Assembly (NCBI RefSeq): GCF_029871235.1
Contig: NZ_SSOM01000054.1
Location: forward strand, 62,001 to 126,000
Direction: 5' to 3'
DNA from: Pseudomonas sp. BN411
GTDB lineage: Bacteria > Pseudomonadota > Gammaproteobacteria > Pseudomonadales > Pseudomonadaceae
DNA: 64,000 nt
The translations under genes and the position numbers were made by a program. Positions 1-9,347 of this stretch are shown here, one piece after another. The first letter of the stretch is position 1. Each line of letters begins with the position of its first letter. Under the pieces are notes generated by a model that saw nothing but the letters and a program-made list of their open reading frames with translations, ran no database searches and had not been told where the DNA came from.

Positions 1-691
1 GAATCTTCACCTCACGCGAATTCAGCGAACCGCGTGCCACCACGCGTTCCACCTGGGCGATCACCAGGCCGCCGGAATTACGTGCAGCCATGGCGATGGC
101 AAGGCTCTCGATGGTCAGCGCCTCGCGCTCCATGGACAAGTTGCCGTCTTCATCGGCGCTGGTGGCGCGGATCACCCCGACGTTGATCGGGAAGGCCTTG
201 TAGAACAGGTAGTCCTCGCCCTCGATGGGCATGCGCCGCACCAGTTCCTCGGTGGTCCGCGCATTCAGCTTGCCGCCGCCGAACTCGGGATCGACGAAGG
301 TGCCGAGGCCGACCCGCGACAGCTGCCCGGGCTTGCCGGCGGCGATGTCGCGGAACAGCTGGGATATCACCCCCTGAGGCAGGTTGTAGGCCTCGATGCG
401 GTTTTCCACGGCGAGCTTCTGCAAGCCAGGCACCAGGCCCCAGTGGCCGCCGAGCACCCGACGCACCAGGCCTTCATGGGCCAGGTGGTTGAGACCACGA
501 CCCTTGCCGTCGCCTTGCCCGGCCGCATACACCAGCGTCAGCCCCTGCGGCGCCTGTTCTGCTGCGAAGCGCTGTTCCAGGGCGATGGCGATTTCCTCGG
601 CGAAACCGATGCCGACGAAGCCACCGGTGGCCAGGTTGGCGTTGTCCGGAATCCTGGCCACCGCTTCGGCGGCGCTCATCACTTTGCTCAT
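1..691 (-). CDS. Acyl-CoA:acetate/3-ketoacid CoA-transferase, C-terminus outside window
   Basis: The gene begins at the ATG at 691 and runs off the left edge, so about 230 N-terminal residues are visible. They begin [19 protein letters not shown] and continue with the glycine-rich ATGGFVGIG stretch near residues 27-35, typical of the alpha-like half of family I CoA-transferases (single-chain YdiF/propionate CoA-transferase type). Such enzymes move CoA between acetyl-CoA or succinyl-CoA and a carboxylic acid. The catalytic glutamate lies in the missing half. It follows the GntP permease gene with a gap of about 160 bases that holds a REP-like palindrome, so uptake and CoA activation of the same acid is likely. 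The substrate is inferred, not shown. Confidence 0.85.
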   Translation of the reverse strand, partial: MSKVMSAAEAVARIPDNANLATGGFVGIGFAEEIAIALEQRFAAEQAPQGLTLVYAAGQGDGKGRGLNHLAHEGLVRRVLGGHWGLVPGLQKLAVENRIEAYNLPQGVISQLFRDIAAGKPGQLSRVGLGTFVDPEFGGGKLNARTTEELVRRMPIEGEDYLFYKAFPINVGVIRATSADEDGNLSMEREALTIESLAIAMAARNSGGLVIAQVERVVARGSLNSREVKI

Positions 692-738
692 GGGGTTCCT
701 CGAGCGTTGAAACGGGTTGCAGGGAGCTGCTTTTCCTG

Positions 739-823
739 TGGGGGCGATTTCAATCGCTGAGGGCTGCGCAGCGGCCCCATAGGGCAACCCTTCGGGCTGC
801 TTAGCGAATGAATTCGCCCCCAC
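739..823. repeat. REP-like inverted repeat (BIME), copy 1
   Basis: Left arm 739-762 and right arm 800-823 are imperfectly inverted. The right arm carries the GAATGAATTCGCCCCCAC core shared with other copies in this window (2480-2576, 6290-6310, 12096-12118, 17725-17789). The left arm is a variant with GATTTCAATCGC in place of GAATTCATTCGC. It sits between the permease and CoA-transferase genes and could fold as an intercistronic mRNA hairpin that reduces distal expression. Confidence 0.75.
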
Positions 824-854
824 AAGTAAAGGCCCATGACAGTGGGGTGGTGCA

Positions 855-2243
855 TCAGAAACTGCCGAACGCGGTACCCAGCACGATCACCAACACCAGC
901 GGCACCACCGGCAGCAGGGCGCTGGTCATGAACACGTACTTGTAGGAGTCGCGGTGGGTCAGCTTGCAGATGGCAAGCAGGGTGATCACCGCGCCGTTGT
1001 GCGGCAGGGTGTCGAGGCTGCCGGAGGCCAGGGCGGCGACGCGGTGCAGCAGCTCGGGGCTGATACCGGCGGCATTGGCCATTTCCAGGTATTGGGCGCC
1101 GAGGGCCTTGAGGGCGATGGACATGCCGCCAGAGGCCGAGCCGGTGATACCGGCCAGGGCGCTGACGGTCAGGGCTTCGGACACCAGCGGGTTGCCCGGC
1201 GCCACGTTGAGCAGGAGGTCGCGGAGCACCACGAAGCCGGCCAGTGAGGCGATCACACTGCCGTAGCCCACTTCGGAAGCGGTGTTGAGCACCGGCAGCA
1301 TGGCGCCGAAGGTGCCGTCGTTGACGCTCTTCTTCAGGTTGACCCAGCGCCGCCAGTGCAGCACCACCAGCAGCAGAATGGCGGCGGTGAGGGCGATGAT
1401 GATGGCCCAGATACCGATGACCGAGCGGGCGTCCTGCAGGCCGCCGAATTCCGGTTTTGCCAGGTAGCTGGTGTCGAGGCCGGGCAGGTAGACCTTGGCC
1501 ATCAGGAAGTTCAGCACGATCACCACCAGGATCGGCAGCAGCGCCACCCAGAAGCCGGCGCCCGGCTGGTTGTCCTGCCCGTGCGGATCGTCGGCGTGGT
1601 CGCCGTAGCCTTCACCGGCGGCGATCAGCTTGCGGGCCTCGTTGCTCAGCCACCAGGAACCCAGGGCGAAGATCACCACGCCCGCGAGCAGACCGAGGCC
1701 GGGCGCGGCGAAGGTGTCGGTGCCGAAGAAGGGGATCGGGATGGCGTTAGTGATGGCCGGGGTGCCGGGCAGCGCCGTCATGGTGAAGGTGAAGGAACCC
1801 AGGGCGATGGCGCCCGGCAGGATGCGTTTGGGAATGCCCGCCTCACGGAACAGCGCCGCACCGATGGGGTAGACCGCGAAGGCCACTACGAACAGCGAGA
1901 CGCCGCCGTAAGTGAGGATGCCGCAGGCGATGACGATGGCCAACACGGCGCGGGAGCTGCCGATCTTGCTGACGATGCCGTGGGCGATGGCGCGGGCGGA
2001 GCCGGAGTCGTCCATCAGCTTGCCGAAGATGGCGCCGAGCATGAACAGCGGGAAGAACTGGATCAGGTAGCCGCCGAGCGCCTTCATGAAGACCTGGGTG
2101 TAGGTCGGCAGCAGCAGCGCCGCGTCGCCGGCGAACAACACCGCGAGCAGGGCCAGCAGGGGTGCGAGAAGCAGGACGTTGATGCCTCGGTAGGCGAGGT
2201 ACATCAGCAGAGCGAGCGAAATCAGGATGCCTAGGGTGCCCAT
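855..2243 (-). CDS. GntP family organic-acid permease
   Basis: Predicted 462-residue inner-membrane transporter of the GntP (gluconate:H+ symporter) family, rich in hydrophobic segments from residue 3 onward ([20 protein letters not shown]). Related Pseudomonas proteins carry gluconate or 3-hydroxybutyrate-type acids. The ATG at 2243 is preferred because AAGGAAG lies 7 bases upstream. The open frame continues to 2447, but that extension crosses a sigma-54 promoter and activator sites and has no membrane-protein character. The CoA-transferase gene follows on the same strand. Transcription probably depends on the activator encoded at 2600-4075. The substrate is not determined by the sequence; a short-chain hydroxy or keto acid fits the neighbours. 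Confidence 0.88.
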   Translation of the reverse strand: MGTLGILISLALLMYLAYRGINVLLLAPLLALLAVLFAGDAALLLPTYTQVFMKALGGYLIQFFPLFMLGAIFGKLMDDSGSARAIAHGIVSKIGSSRAVLAIVIACGILTYGGVSLFVVAFAVYPIGAALFREAGIPKRILPGAIALGSFTFTMTALPGTPAITNAIPIPFFGTDTFAAPGLGLLAGVVIFALGSWWLSNEARKLIAAGEGYGDHADDPHGQDNQPGAGFWVALLPILVVIVLNFLMAKVYLPGLDTSYLAKPEFGGLQDARSVIGIWAIIIALTAAILLLVVLHWRRWVNLKKSVNDGTFGAMLPVLNTASEVGYGSVIASLAGFVVLRDLLLNVAPGNPLVSEALTVSALAGITGSASGGMSIALKALGAQYLEMANAAGISPELLHRVAALASGSLDTLPHNGAVITLLAICKLTHRDSYKYVFMTSALLPVVPLVLVIVLGTAFGSF

Positions 2244-2303
2244 GGGGACTTCCTTCTTGTTGTTGTTTTCCGCTGCGTCGGGGCAGCGGGTAGAAGGCGT
2301 TAG

Positions 2304-2319
2304 AGCGAAAGCTGTGCCA
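2304..2319 (-). promoter_or_regulatory. Sigma-54 (-24/-12) promoter of the permease gene
   Basis: Read on the minus strand the site is TGGCAC-AGCTT-TCGCT. It has GG and GC with exactly 10 bases between them, one mismatch from the TGGCAC-N5-TTGCW consensus. Transcription would start near 2293, about 50 bases before the permease start at 2243. The adjacent gene encodes a sigma-54 activator, which supports the call. Confidence 0.8.
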
Positions 2320-2397
2320 AGTGTGGAGGGGAGGGGTTGGATGGCTCTGGGATGGGGATTGCAGGGAAATGGTCGTGTTTTGCAGGGGAAATGGGGC

Positions 2398-2457
2398 GTC
2401 CATTTCTTTGGACTGTGTCCAGGAAATTGGACGCTTGATGTGTCCATGAATTTGGAC
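2398..2457. promoter_or_regulatory. Three upstream activator palindromes GTCCA-N6-TGGAC
   Basis: Three perfect palindromes GTCCA-N6-TGGAC lie at 2398-2413, 2417-2432 and 2442-2457, with starts 19 and 25 bp apart. They are about 105-165 bp upstream of the predicted sigma-54 start site, the usual distance for enhancer sites of an AAA+ activator. The likely ligand is the Fis-domain regulator encoded next door (2600-4075). Confidence 0.8.
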
Positions 2458-2479
2458 GATCACGTTGGATTGAATCCTT

Positions 2480-2576
2480 GTGGGGGCGAATTCATTCGCT
2501 AAGGGACGCGCAGCGTCCCCCTTGGGATTCAGAAGGGCAGCCCTGCGGCCTGCTTAGCGAATGAATTCGCCCCCAC
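2480..2576. repeat. REP-like inverted repeat (BIME), copy 2, complete
   Basis: Arms 2480-2503 and 2553-2576 are a perfect 24-bp inverted repeat with core GTGGGGGCGAATTCATTCGC. The central part holds a smaller palindrome (GACGC-GCA-GCGTC near 2505-2517). It lies just after the stop of the regulator gene and before the activator sites of the permease promoter, so it could also end the regulator transcript. Confidence 0.85.
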
Positions 2577-2599
2577 AGGAAAAGCAAAGGCCCGCGTCG

Positions 2600-4075
<1,476 letters not shown>

Positions 4076-4169
4076 CAGGCAGCGATTATGGGGGTGTGCC
4101 GTGATGAACGCCTAGCCTGTACTAAGGTCGGTATCCAGGCGTACGGTTTTTCACACAAGGAGCAACTAC

Positions 4170-4328
4170 ATGGACCTTATCCGCATCCTCATCGCCATCC
4201 TCCTGCCGCCCCTCGGCGTATTCCTGCAGGTAGGCTTTGGCGGCGCCTTCTGGCTGAACATCCTCCTGACCCTGCTGGGCTACATCCCCGGCATCGTCCA
4301 CGCGGTGTACATCATCGCCAAGCGGTAG
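4170..4328 (+). CDS. YqaE/Pmp3 family small membrane protein
   Basis: A 52-residue protein starting MDLIRILIAILLPPLGVFLQ with two transmembrane helices (about residues 3-22 and 29-49). The LPPLGVFLQVGFGGAFWLN and LGYIPGIVHAVYII motifs define the Pmp3/UPF0057 (YqaE) family, linked in other organisms to membrane potential and salt or stress response. The upstream AAGGAG at 4158-4163 supports the ATG. It is transcribed divergently from the sigma-54 regulator, with 94 bases between starts. The gene is short but its family signature is clear. Confidence 0.92.
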   Translation: MDLIRILIAILLPPLGVFLQVGFGGAFWLNILLTLLGYIPGIVHAVYIIAKR

Positions 4329-4375
4329 AGCCCATGGTTGTCGGGGGTGACGATTGATGGGTATCGCAAGCTCCA

Positions 4376-4406
4376 CCCATCCTACGAGGCCTCCACGTAG
4401 GATGGG
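4376..4406. repeat. GTAGGATGGG palindrome between convergent genes
   Basis: CCCATCCTACG (4376-4386) is perfectly inverted at 4396-4406. It belongs to the widespread GTAGGATGGG...CCCATC repeats also seen at 12133-12210. It lies between the convergent yqaE-like and EamA genes and could act as a transcript-end hairpin, but no U-tract follows. Confidence 0.65.
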
Positions 4407-4429
4407 AGGAGCGGAGCGATTCCCATCGA

Positions 4430-5278
4430 TCAATCCACCATCTTGATCAGCAGGATGCCGGCGGTGACCACGCAGGCGGCGAGGATGCGGCGGAGGCCGA
4501 AGGGTTCCTTGAACACCAGGCTGGCGATGATGGCGGCGATGATCACGCTGCTTTCGCGCAGGGCGGCGACCTTGGCCACGTTGTCCAGGGTCATGGCGAA
4601 CAGCACCAGGCCGTAGGCCACGCAGTAGTTGAAGCCGCCGAACAGGCCGATGCGCCAGTTGTCGCGGGCAAAGCGCAGGACCAGGGGGCCACGGCGCATC
4701 CAGGCCACCACCGGTATGGTCATGCTCTGCATCAGCGTCAGGTAGACCACGAACTGCAGGACGCTGTCGGCACGGCGCACCCCCTGGGCGTCGATCAGCG
4801 TGTAGAGCGCCACCCCGGCGCCAGCCAGCGCGGCGCAACCCAGGGCCTTCAACGCATTGGATTCGAGGCGGGTGGAGAGCAGGCTGAGGATGCCGAGGGA
4901 AATCAGGACGATGCCCAGCAGCATGGCGCTCGACAGGTGCTCGCCGAACACCAGCCCCGCAGATAGCGCCACCAGTAGCGGCGGCAGGCCGCGCACCACC
5001 GGGTAGACCTGGCCGAAATCACCGTAGTGGTAGGCGCGGATCAGCAGCAGCCGGTAGAGGGTGTTCACCACCACCGACAGGCCGATCAGCCCCCAGACCA
5101 CCAGCGGCGGTGGGCCCACCAGGGGAAGCAGGGCGATGCTGAAGCAGAAGGCGACGCCATCCACCAGCGCCATGGAGGACAGCCGGTCGCTGCCGGCCTT
5201 GATCACCGCGTTCCAGCTCGCGTGCATCAGCGCAGAAAGCAGCACCACCAGCGTGGCGAGGTCGTTAGTGGCGAGCAC
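4430..5278 (-). CDS. EamA (DMT) family transporter
   Basis: A 282-residue hydrophobic protein with about ten predicted transmembrane helices in two EamA repeats, typical of drug/metabolite exporters of the inner membrane. It starts MLATNDLATLVVLLSALMHASWNAVIKAG; the HASWN motif in helix 1 is common in this family. The substrate is unknown. It is divergent from the LysR regulator at 5396, with 117 bases between the starts, so LysR control of this gene is the natural inference. Confidence 0.88.
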   Translation of the reverse strand: MLATNDLATLVVLLSALMHASWNAVIKAGSDRLSSMALVDGVAFCFSIALLPLVGPPPLVVWGLIGLSVVVNTLYRLLLIRAYHYGDFGQVYPVVRGLPPLLVALSAGLVFGEHLSSAMLLGIVLISLGILSLLSTRLESNALKALGCAALAGAGVALYTLIDAQGVRRADSVLQFVVYLTLMQSMTIPVVAWMRRGPLVLRFARDNWRIGLFGGFNYCVAYGLVLFAMTLDNVAKVAALRESSVIIAAIIASLVFKEPFGLRRILAACVVTAGILLIKMVD

Positions 5279-5395
5279 GGAATCACTCCAGCGGCGAGAT
5301 GAAAAGGGCGATGCGGCGTAGCGTGCGGGTTCATCGATCTATCATTCAAATCGTTTATCGTTATCCGTCGAATAAGTCCTACTGATGGAGTGGCC

Positions 5396-6274
5396 ATGAA
5401 CCTGTTCCAGCTCCGCGCCTTCGATGCGGTGGTCCGCGAGGGCAGCTTCACCCGTGCCGCCGAGCGCCTGTGCATCAGCCAGCCGGCGGTGACCGGGCAC
5501 GTGAAGGCACTGGAGGAGCATTACCAGGTGCAGCTCTTGCGACGCACCGCGCGGCAGGTGGAACCGACCGAACTGGGCCGGCGCCTGGCCGCCATCAGCC
5601 ACCAGTTGTTCGCCCTGGCGGACCGTGCCGAAGATCTGCTGGACAGCAGCCAGGCGCTGACGTCGGGTCGCCTGGATCTCGCGGCAGACAGCCCGCACCT
5701 GGTCATGCCCCTGCTGGCGCGGATGCGCGAGCGCTACCCCGGCGTGCGCATCAACCTGCGCCTGGGCAACACCCAGGAGACCCTCACGGCGCTGTACGGC
5801 GAACGGGTGGACCTGGCGCTGGTCAGCGATATCGCCCCGCGTGCCGGCCTGCACCTGCTGCCGCTGGGAGAAGCGCGACTCTGCCTGCTGCTGCCGGCGG
5901 CGCACCCCTGGGTTGACCGCCGCGATGCAGTGGCGCTGAACGAACTGCGGGGCCAGGTCCTGCTGCAACGAGAGCCCGGTTCACTGACCCGGCGCACCTT
6001 CGAGCGGGCCTGCGCCAACCAGGAGCTGGAGTTGCCGGCAGACCTGGAGCTGAACAGCCGCGAAGCGATGATCGAGGCGGTGGCCGCCGGGATCGGGGTG
6101 AGCATCCTCTACGACCAGGAGGTGCCCAAGGACCCCCGGGTGAAGGTGCTTCCGCTCAAGGGCGAAGGGATGGTGAGCCGGCATTTCCTCGCCTGCCAGC
6201 AGCGCCATGCGGAGCTGCGGGCGGTGAAGGCGTTCTTCGAGGTGGCCGAGGATGTGGGGTATCCGAGCCCGTAG
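5396..6274 (+). CDS. LysR family transcriptional regulator
   Basis: A 292-residue regulator with an N-terminal winged helix-turn-helix (LFQLRAFDAVVREGSFTRAA, then SQPAVTGHVKALEE) and a periplasmic-binding-like effector domain (about residues 90-290). The ATG at 5396 has GGAG five bases upstream; a GTG at 5390 overlaps that site and is less likely. It is divergent from the EamA exporter gene, the usual arrangement for a LysR activator and its target. The effector is unknown. The effector domain resembles that of regulators of phosphonate and organic-acid genes, but this is only a general similarity. Confidence 0.9.
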   Translation: MNLFQLRAFDAVVREGSFTRAAERLCISQPAVTGHVKALEEHYQVQLLRRTARQVEPTELGRRLAAISHQLFALADRAEDLLDSSQALTSGRLDLAADSPHLVMPLLARMRERYPGVRINLRLGNTQETLTALYGERVDLALVSDIAPRAGLHLLPLGEARLCLLLPAAHPWVDRRDAVALNELRGQVLLQREPGSLTRRTFERACANQELELPADLELNSREAMIEAVAAGIGVSILYDQEVPKDPRVKVLPLKGEGMVSRHFLACQQRHAELRAVKAFFEVAEDVGYPSP

Positions 6275-6289
6275 GCTCGGCTTTTCTTT

Positions 6290-6660
6290 GTGGGGGCGAA
6301 TTCATTCGCCAAGGCCGCGCAGCGGCCCCGTAGGTTGGTCCGAGCCTGCGAGGCCCAACGAGGCCAGGGATAGGCGCTGCAACGTTGGGTTTCGCTGCGC
6401 TCTACGCCAACCTACGAAAGCCGCCCCTCGCCAAGGCCGCGCAACGGCCCGTAGGTTGGTCCGAGCCCGCGAGGCCCAAGGCGGCCAGGCACAGGCGCTG
6501 CAGCGTTGGGTTTCGCTACGCTCTACGCCAACCTACAAAAGCCGCCCCTCGCCAAGGCCGCGCAACGGCCCCGTAGGTTGGTCCGAGCCTGCGAGGCCCA
6601 ACGTGACCAGGCGCAGGCTCTGCAACGTTGGGCTTCGCTTCGCTCTGACCAACCTACAAA
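6290..6660. repeat. REP half-site followed by three tandem ~121-bp repeats
   Basis: A single REP arm (6290-6310) leads into three imperfect tandem copies beginning at 6307, 6429 and 6550 (periods 122 and 121). Each copy starts CGCCAAGGCCGCGCA and is itself an inverted repeat from GTAGGTTGG to CCAACCTAC. The block fills the whole gap between the LysR gene and the convergent binding-protein gene. No gene is seen in it. Confidence 0.85.
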
Positions 6661-6664
6661 AGCT

Positions 6665-7444
6665 TTACTGAATCAGCTTGCTGACCTCGCCCTGGGGGAA
6701 GTAGCTGTCGTAGATCTTCTGGTAGGTGCCGTCGCGGCCGATGTTGACCAGGGACTGGTTGAAGCGGTCACGCAGGGCCTCGTTGCCTTTGCGGAAGGCG
6801 ATGCCGGCGCCCTTGCCGAAGTATTCCTCCTCGTCGTAGCTCGGGCCGTTGAAGGCGAAGCCCTTGCCGCCTTCGCTCTGCAGGAAGTTTTCCTTGAGGT
6901 TGATGGCGTCGGCCATCATGGCGTCGACGCGGCCGGAGATCAGGTCCAGGTCGGCTTCCTGCTGCGAGCCGTACTGCACCATCTGCACACCGCGCGGCAC
7001 GAGTTTGTCCTGCACGTAGCGGGCATGCACGCTGCCGCGCAACACGGCCACGCGCAGGCCGTCGAGGCGACCTTCAGCAGTGATCTCGGGGCGGTCCTTG
7101 CGGGTGACGAAGCGGGCCGGGGTCTTGTAGTAGCTCTGGCTGAAATCGACCACCTTGAGACGGACTTCGGTGACGGTCATCGACGACATGATGGCGTCGA
7201 TCTTCTTCACCCGAAGCGCCGGGATGAGGCCATCGAAGGGCTGCTCGACCCAGGTGCAGGTGACTTTCATCTCGGCGCAAAGCGCGTTGCCGACGTCGAT
7301 TTCGAAGCCGGCCAGGCTGCCGTCGGCTTTCTTGTAGGAGAAGGGCGGGTAGCTGGCTTCGACGCCGATGCGCAGGCTGTCCTGGGCCATGGCCTGGGTA
7401 CCGGCGAGCAGGGCGAGGACGCCGAGGAGAAGGTGCTTTTTCAT
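6665..7444 (-). CDS. Amino-acid-type ABC transporter periplasmic binding protein
   Basis: A 259-residue protein with a signal peptide (MKKHLLLGVLALLAGTQAMA, cleavage after AMA near residue 20) and an SBP_bac_3 fold (SLRIGVEASYPPFSYKKADGSLAGFEIDV). It should bind a polar amino acid or similar amine in the periplasm. The start at 7444 gives a clean signal peptide; the longer frame to 7501 overlaps the upstream amidohydrolase. No permease or ATPase of the matching family is nearby, so it may work with a transporter encoded elsewhere. It is the last gene of the amidohydrolase cluster, 25 bases after the preceding stop. Confidence 0.88.
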   Translation of the reverse strand: MKKHLLLGVLALLAGTQAMAQDSLRIGVEASYPPFSYKKADGSLAGFEIDVGNALCAEMKVTCTWVEQPFDGLIPALRVKKIDAIMSSMTVTEVRLKVVDFSQSYYKTPARFVTRKDRPEITAEGRLDGLRVAVLRGSVHARYVQDKLVPRGVQMVQYGSQQEADLDLISGRVDAMMADAINLKENFLQSEGGKGFAFNGPSYDEEEYFGKGAGIAFRKGNEALRDRFNQSLVNIGRDGTYQKIYDSYFPQGEVSKLIQ

Positions 7445-7469
7445 GCTGGATGATCTCGGGTGGTTAAGT

Positions 7470-8657
7470 TCAGTGAGCGAGGAAGTGACCGTCGCGGGCA
7501 ATCAATCGGCCCTTGCTGATCACGCTGCGGCGGTGGGTTCGGGACACCACGGCTTCGGCGACATTGCGCACCGGCAACAGGACGCCGCTGGCATGGCAGC
7601 CCGGTTCCAGTCCGTAGTGGGCAAGCCCCAGTGCGCGGGCGCCGTTGACCGTGGCTGCGCGCAGGCAGGCGGCGATTTCCTCGTCGCGGCGCAGGTTGAA
7701 GCGGAAGGCGAGCAGCATGGCGCGTTCGAGCATGTCGCCATTGCCCATAGGGGACCAGGCGTCGCGGATGCCATCGGAGCCGAGGCAGAGGTTCACGCCG
7801 CGCGCGTCCAGTTCCAGGTAAGGCGGCACTTCGATATCCGCCGGCGCGGTGCTGACGATGGAAATGCGCTGCGCCGCCAGGCGCTCGGCGATGGCGTGCA
7901 GGCGCGCCGGACGGGCCTGGCCCAGGCAGAAGGCGTGGCTGATCGCGACCCGTCCCTGCAGTTGATGGCGCTCGGTGAAGTCGATGATGCGCTCGATCTG
8001 CCAGAGACCCAGTTCGCCTTCGTCATGCAGGTGGATGTCGACGCCGAGCTGGTGAGTGCTGGCCAGTTCGAACACCCGGGTGAGGTGCGCAATGGGGTCG
8101 TTGTCGATACCGCAGGGGTCGAGCCCGCCGACGTTCTCCGCCCCCATGAGCAGGGCTTGCTCCAGGGCGTCGACGGTGCCCGGATCGCGCAGCAGCCCGG
8201 TTTGCGGGAAGGCCACGAACTCCATGTCGATCAGGTCGCCGAAGTGCTCGCGGACCCGCAGCATGGCTTCCAGGTGACGGCTGCCGAGCTGGGCGTCGAC
8301 GTCCACATGGCAGCGGAAATGCAGCGAGCCGTGGGCGATGCATTCGCGGATCAGCGCACTGGCACGTTCCTCGATCGGCGTGTCGATGCTGCGCAACAGG
8401 CTGCGTTCGTTGGCAATGCGCTGGCTCAGGCTGTCGCCGGCGGCGTGGCTGTGCCAGTCCTCGCCCCAGAGGGTCTTGTCGAAGTGGGCGTGGGCCTCCA
8501 CCAGCGGCGGCAGCATGATCTGCCCGTTGCCTTCCAGCAGCACCGATTCGGGAGCGCGTGGCGACGGTGGGCTCAGCGCGGCGATGCGGCCGTTGTCGAC
8601 GGCGATATCCACCGCTGCGCCGCCCCATGGGCGGACCTGGGTAATCCATTGGGTCAT
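7470..8657 (-). CDS. Cytosine-deaminase-like amidohydrolase, paralog 1
   Basis: A 395-residue metal-dependent hydrolase of the CodA/AtzC-like group. Expected metal-site motifs are present: HAHFDKTLWG (HxH), HLHDEGE, SHAFCLG and GSDGIRDAWSP. Members deaminate or hydrolyse cytosine, creatinine or N-isopropylammelide. The ATG at 8657 follows the stop of the flavin-reductase-like gene (8681) by 23 bases; a longer frame to 8699 would overlap that gene. It is closely similar to the protein at 10850-12046 (identical GSDGIRDAWSPMGNGDMLER stretch), so the two likely arose by duplication and may act on successive or related substrates. The substrate is unknown. Confidence 0.88.
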   Translation of the reverse strand: MTQWITQVRPWGGAAVDIAVDNGRIAALSPPSPRAPESVLLEGNGQIMLPPLVEAHAHFDKTLWGEDWHSHAAGDSLSQRIANERSLLRSIDTPIEERASALIRECIAHGSLHFRCHVDVDAQLGSRHLEAMLRVREHFGDLIDMEFVAFPQTGLLRDPGTVDALEQALLMGAENVGGLDPCGIDNDPIAHLTRVFELASTHQLGVDIHLHDEGELGLWQIERIIDFTERHQLQGRVAISHAFCLGQARPARLHAIAERLAAQRISIVSTAPADIEVPPYLELDARGVNLCLGSDGIRDAWSPMGNGDMLERAMLLAFRFNLRRDEEIAACLRAATVNGARALGLAHYGLEPGCHASGVLLPVRNVAEAVVSRTHRRSVISKGRLIARDGHFLAH

Positions 8658-8680
8658 CTGGGTGTACTCGAACAATAGGG

Positions 8681-9343
8681 TCAGCGGGCTGGCGGCCACT
8701 GGCGCTCACCGCCGTGGGGATCGTCGCGCCAGGCCTGCAGGGAACGGGTCGGCAGATCGAAATACTCCCGCGTGCGCGCATAGCCGTGGCCGCCCATGCG
8801 GCCGATGGCGTCGAGGCCCAACTGGTCGATGTAGAGAGTGGCGGGGTCGATCAGGTCGTCGCGCACGTGAACCATCAGCACTTCACCGAGGATGATTTCC
8901 CGCGACTGGCCGATGGACAGTCCCATCATTCGCCGGCACTCCAGGGCGACCGGTGCTTCGGCGATGTAGGGGCAGCCGACGCGGCTGCCGGGCAGTGCGG
9001 TGAGCCCCGCCGCCACCAGTTCGTCGAAGCCGGGTTCGAAGGGCACGGCGCAGACATTCATGGCTTCCACCAGGGCATCGTTGACGATGTTCACGGTGAA
9101 CTCCTGGTTCATTTGGGCGTTGCGCGTGGTGTCCTTGGGGGTGAGGTCGGCGTGGTTTTCCACCCCCAGGGCGAGGATCGGCGGGTCGGCGGACAGCGCG
9201 TTGAAGAAGCTGAAGGGCGCGGCATTGGCGCGGCCTTCGGCGTCCACCGTGGTCACCAGGGCGATGGGCCGGGGCACCACGCTGCCAATGAGGATCTTGT
9301 ATTTCTCGCGAGGGCTCAGTTTGGCGAAGTCGAAGCTCAGCAT
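8681..9343 (-). CDS. Flavin reductase-like FMN-binding protein
   Basis: A 220-residue protein of the flavin_reductase/FMN-binding split barrel family: IGSVVPRPIALVTTVDAEGR followed by NAAPFSFFNALSADPPIL, the hallmark of the DIM6/NTAB-type proteins. Members supply reduced flavin to monooxygenases or bind FMN themselves. The ATG at 9343 begins MLSFDFAKLSPREKY and lies 4 bases after the preceding stop. No partner monooxygenase is encoded in the window, so a direct role in the catabolic pathway or a partner elsewhere is open. Confidence 0.87.
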   Translation of the reverse strand: MLSFDFAKLSPREKYKILIGSVVPRPIALVTTVDAEGRANAAPFSFFNALSADPPILALGVENHADLTPKDTTRNAQMNQEFTVNIVNDALVEAMNVCAVPFEPGFDELVAAGLTALPGSRVGCPYIAEAPVALECRRMMGLSIGQSREIILGEVLMVHVRDDLIDPATLYIDQLGLDAIGRMGGHGYARTREYFDLPTRSLQAWRDDPHGGERQWPPAR

Positions 9344-9347
9344 GGCG

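Noticed and set aside
2244-2447. Extended N-terminus of the GntP permease
   Set aside because: Covers the sigma-54 promoter and most activator palindromes; the ATG at 2243 has a strong ribosome site.
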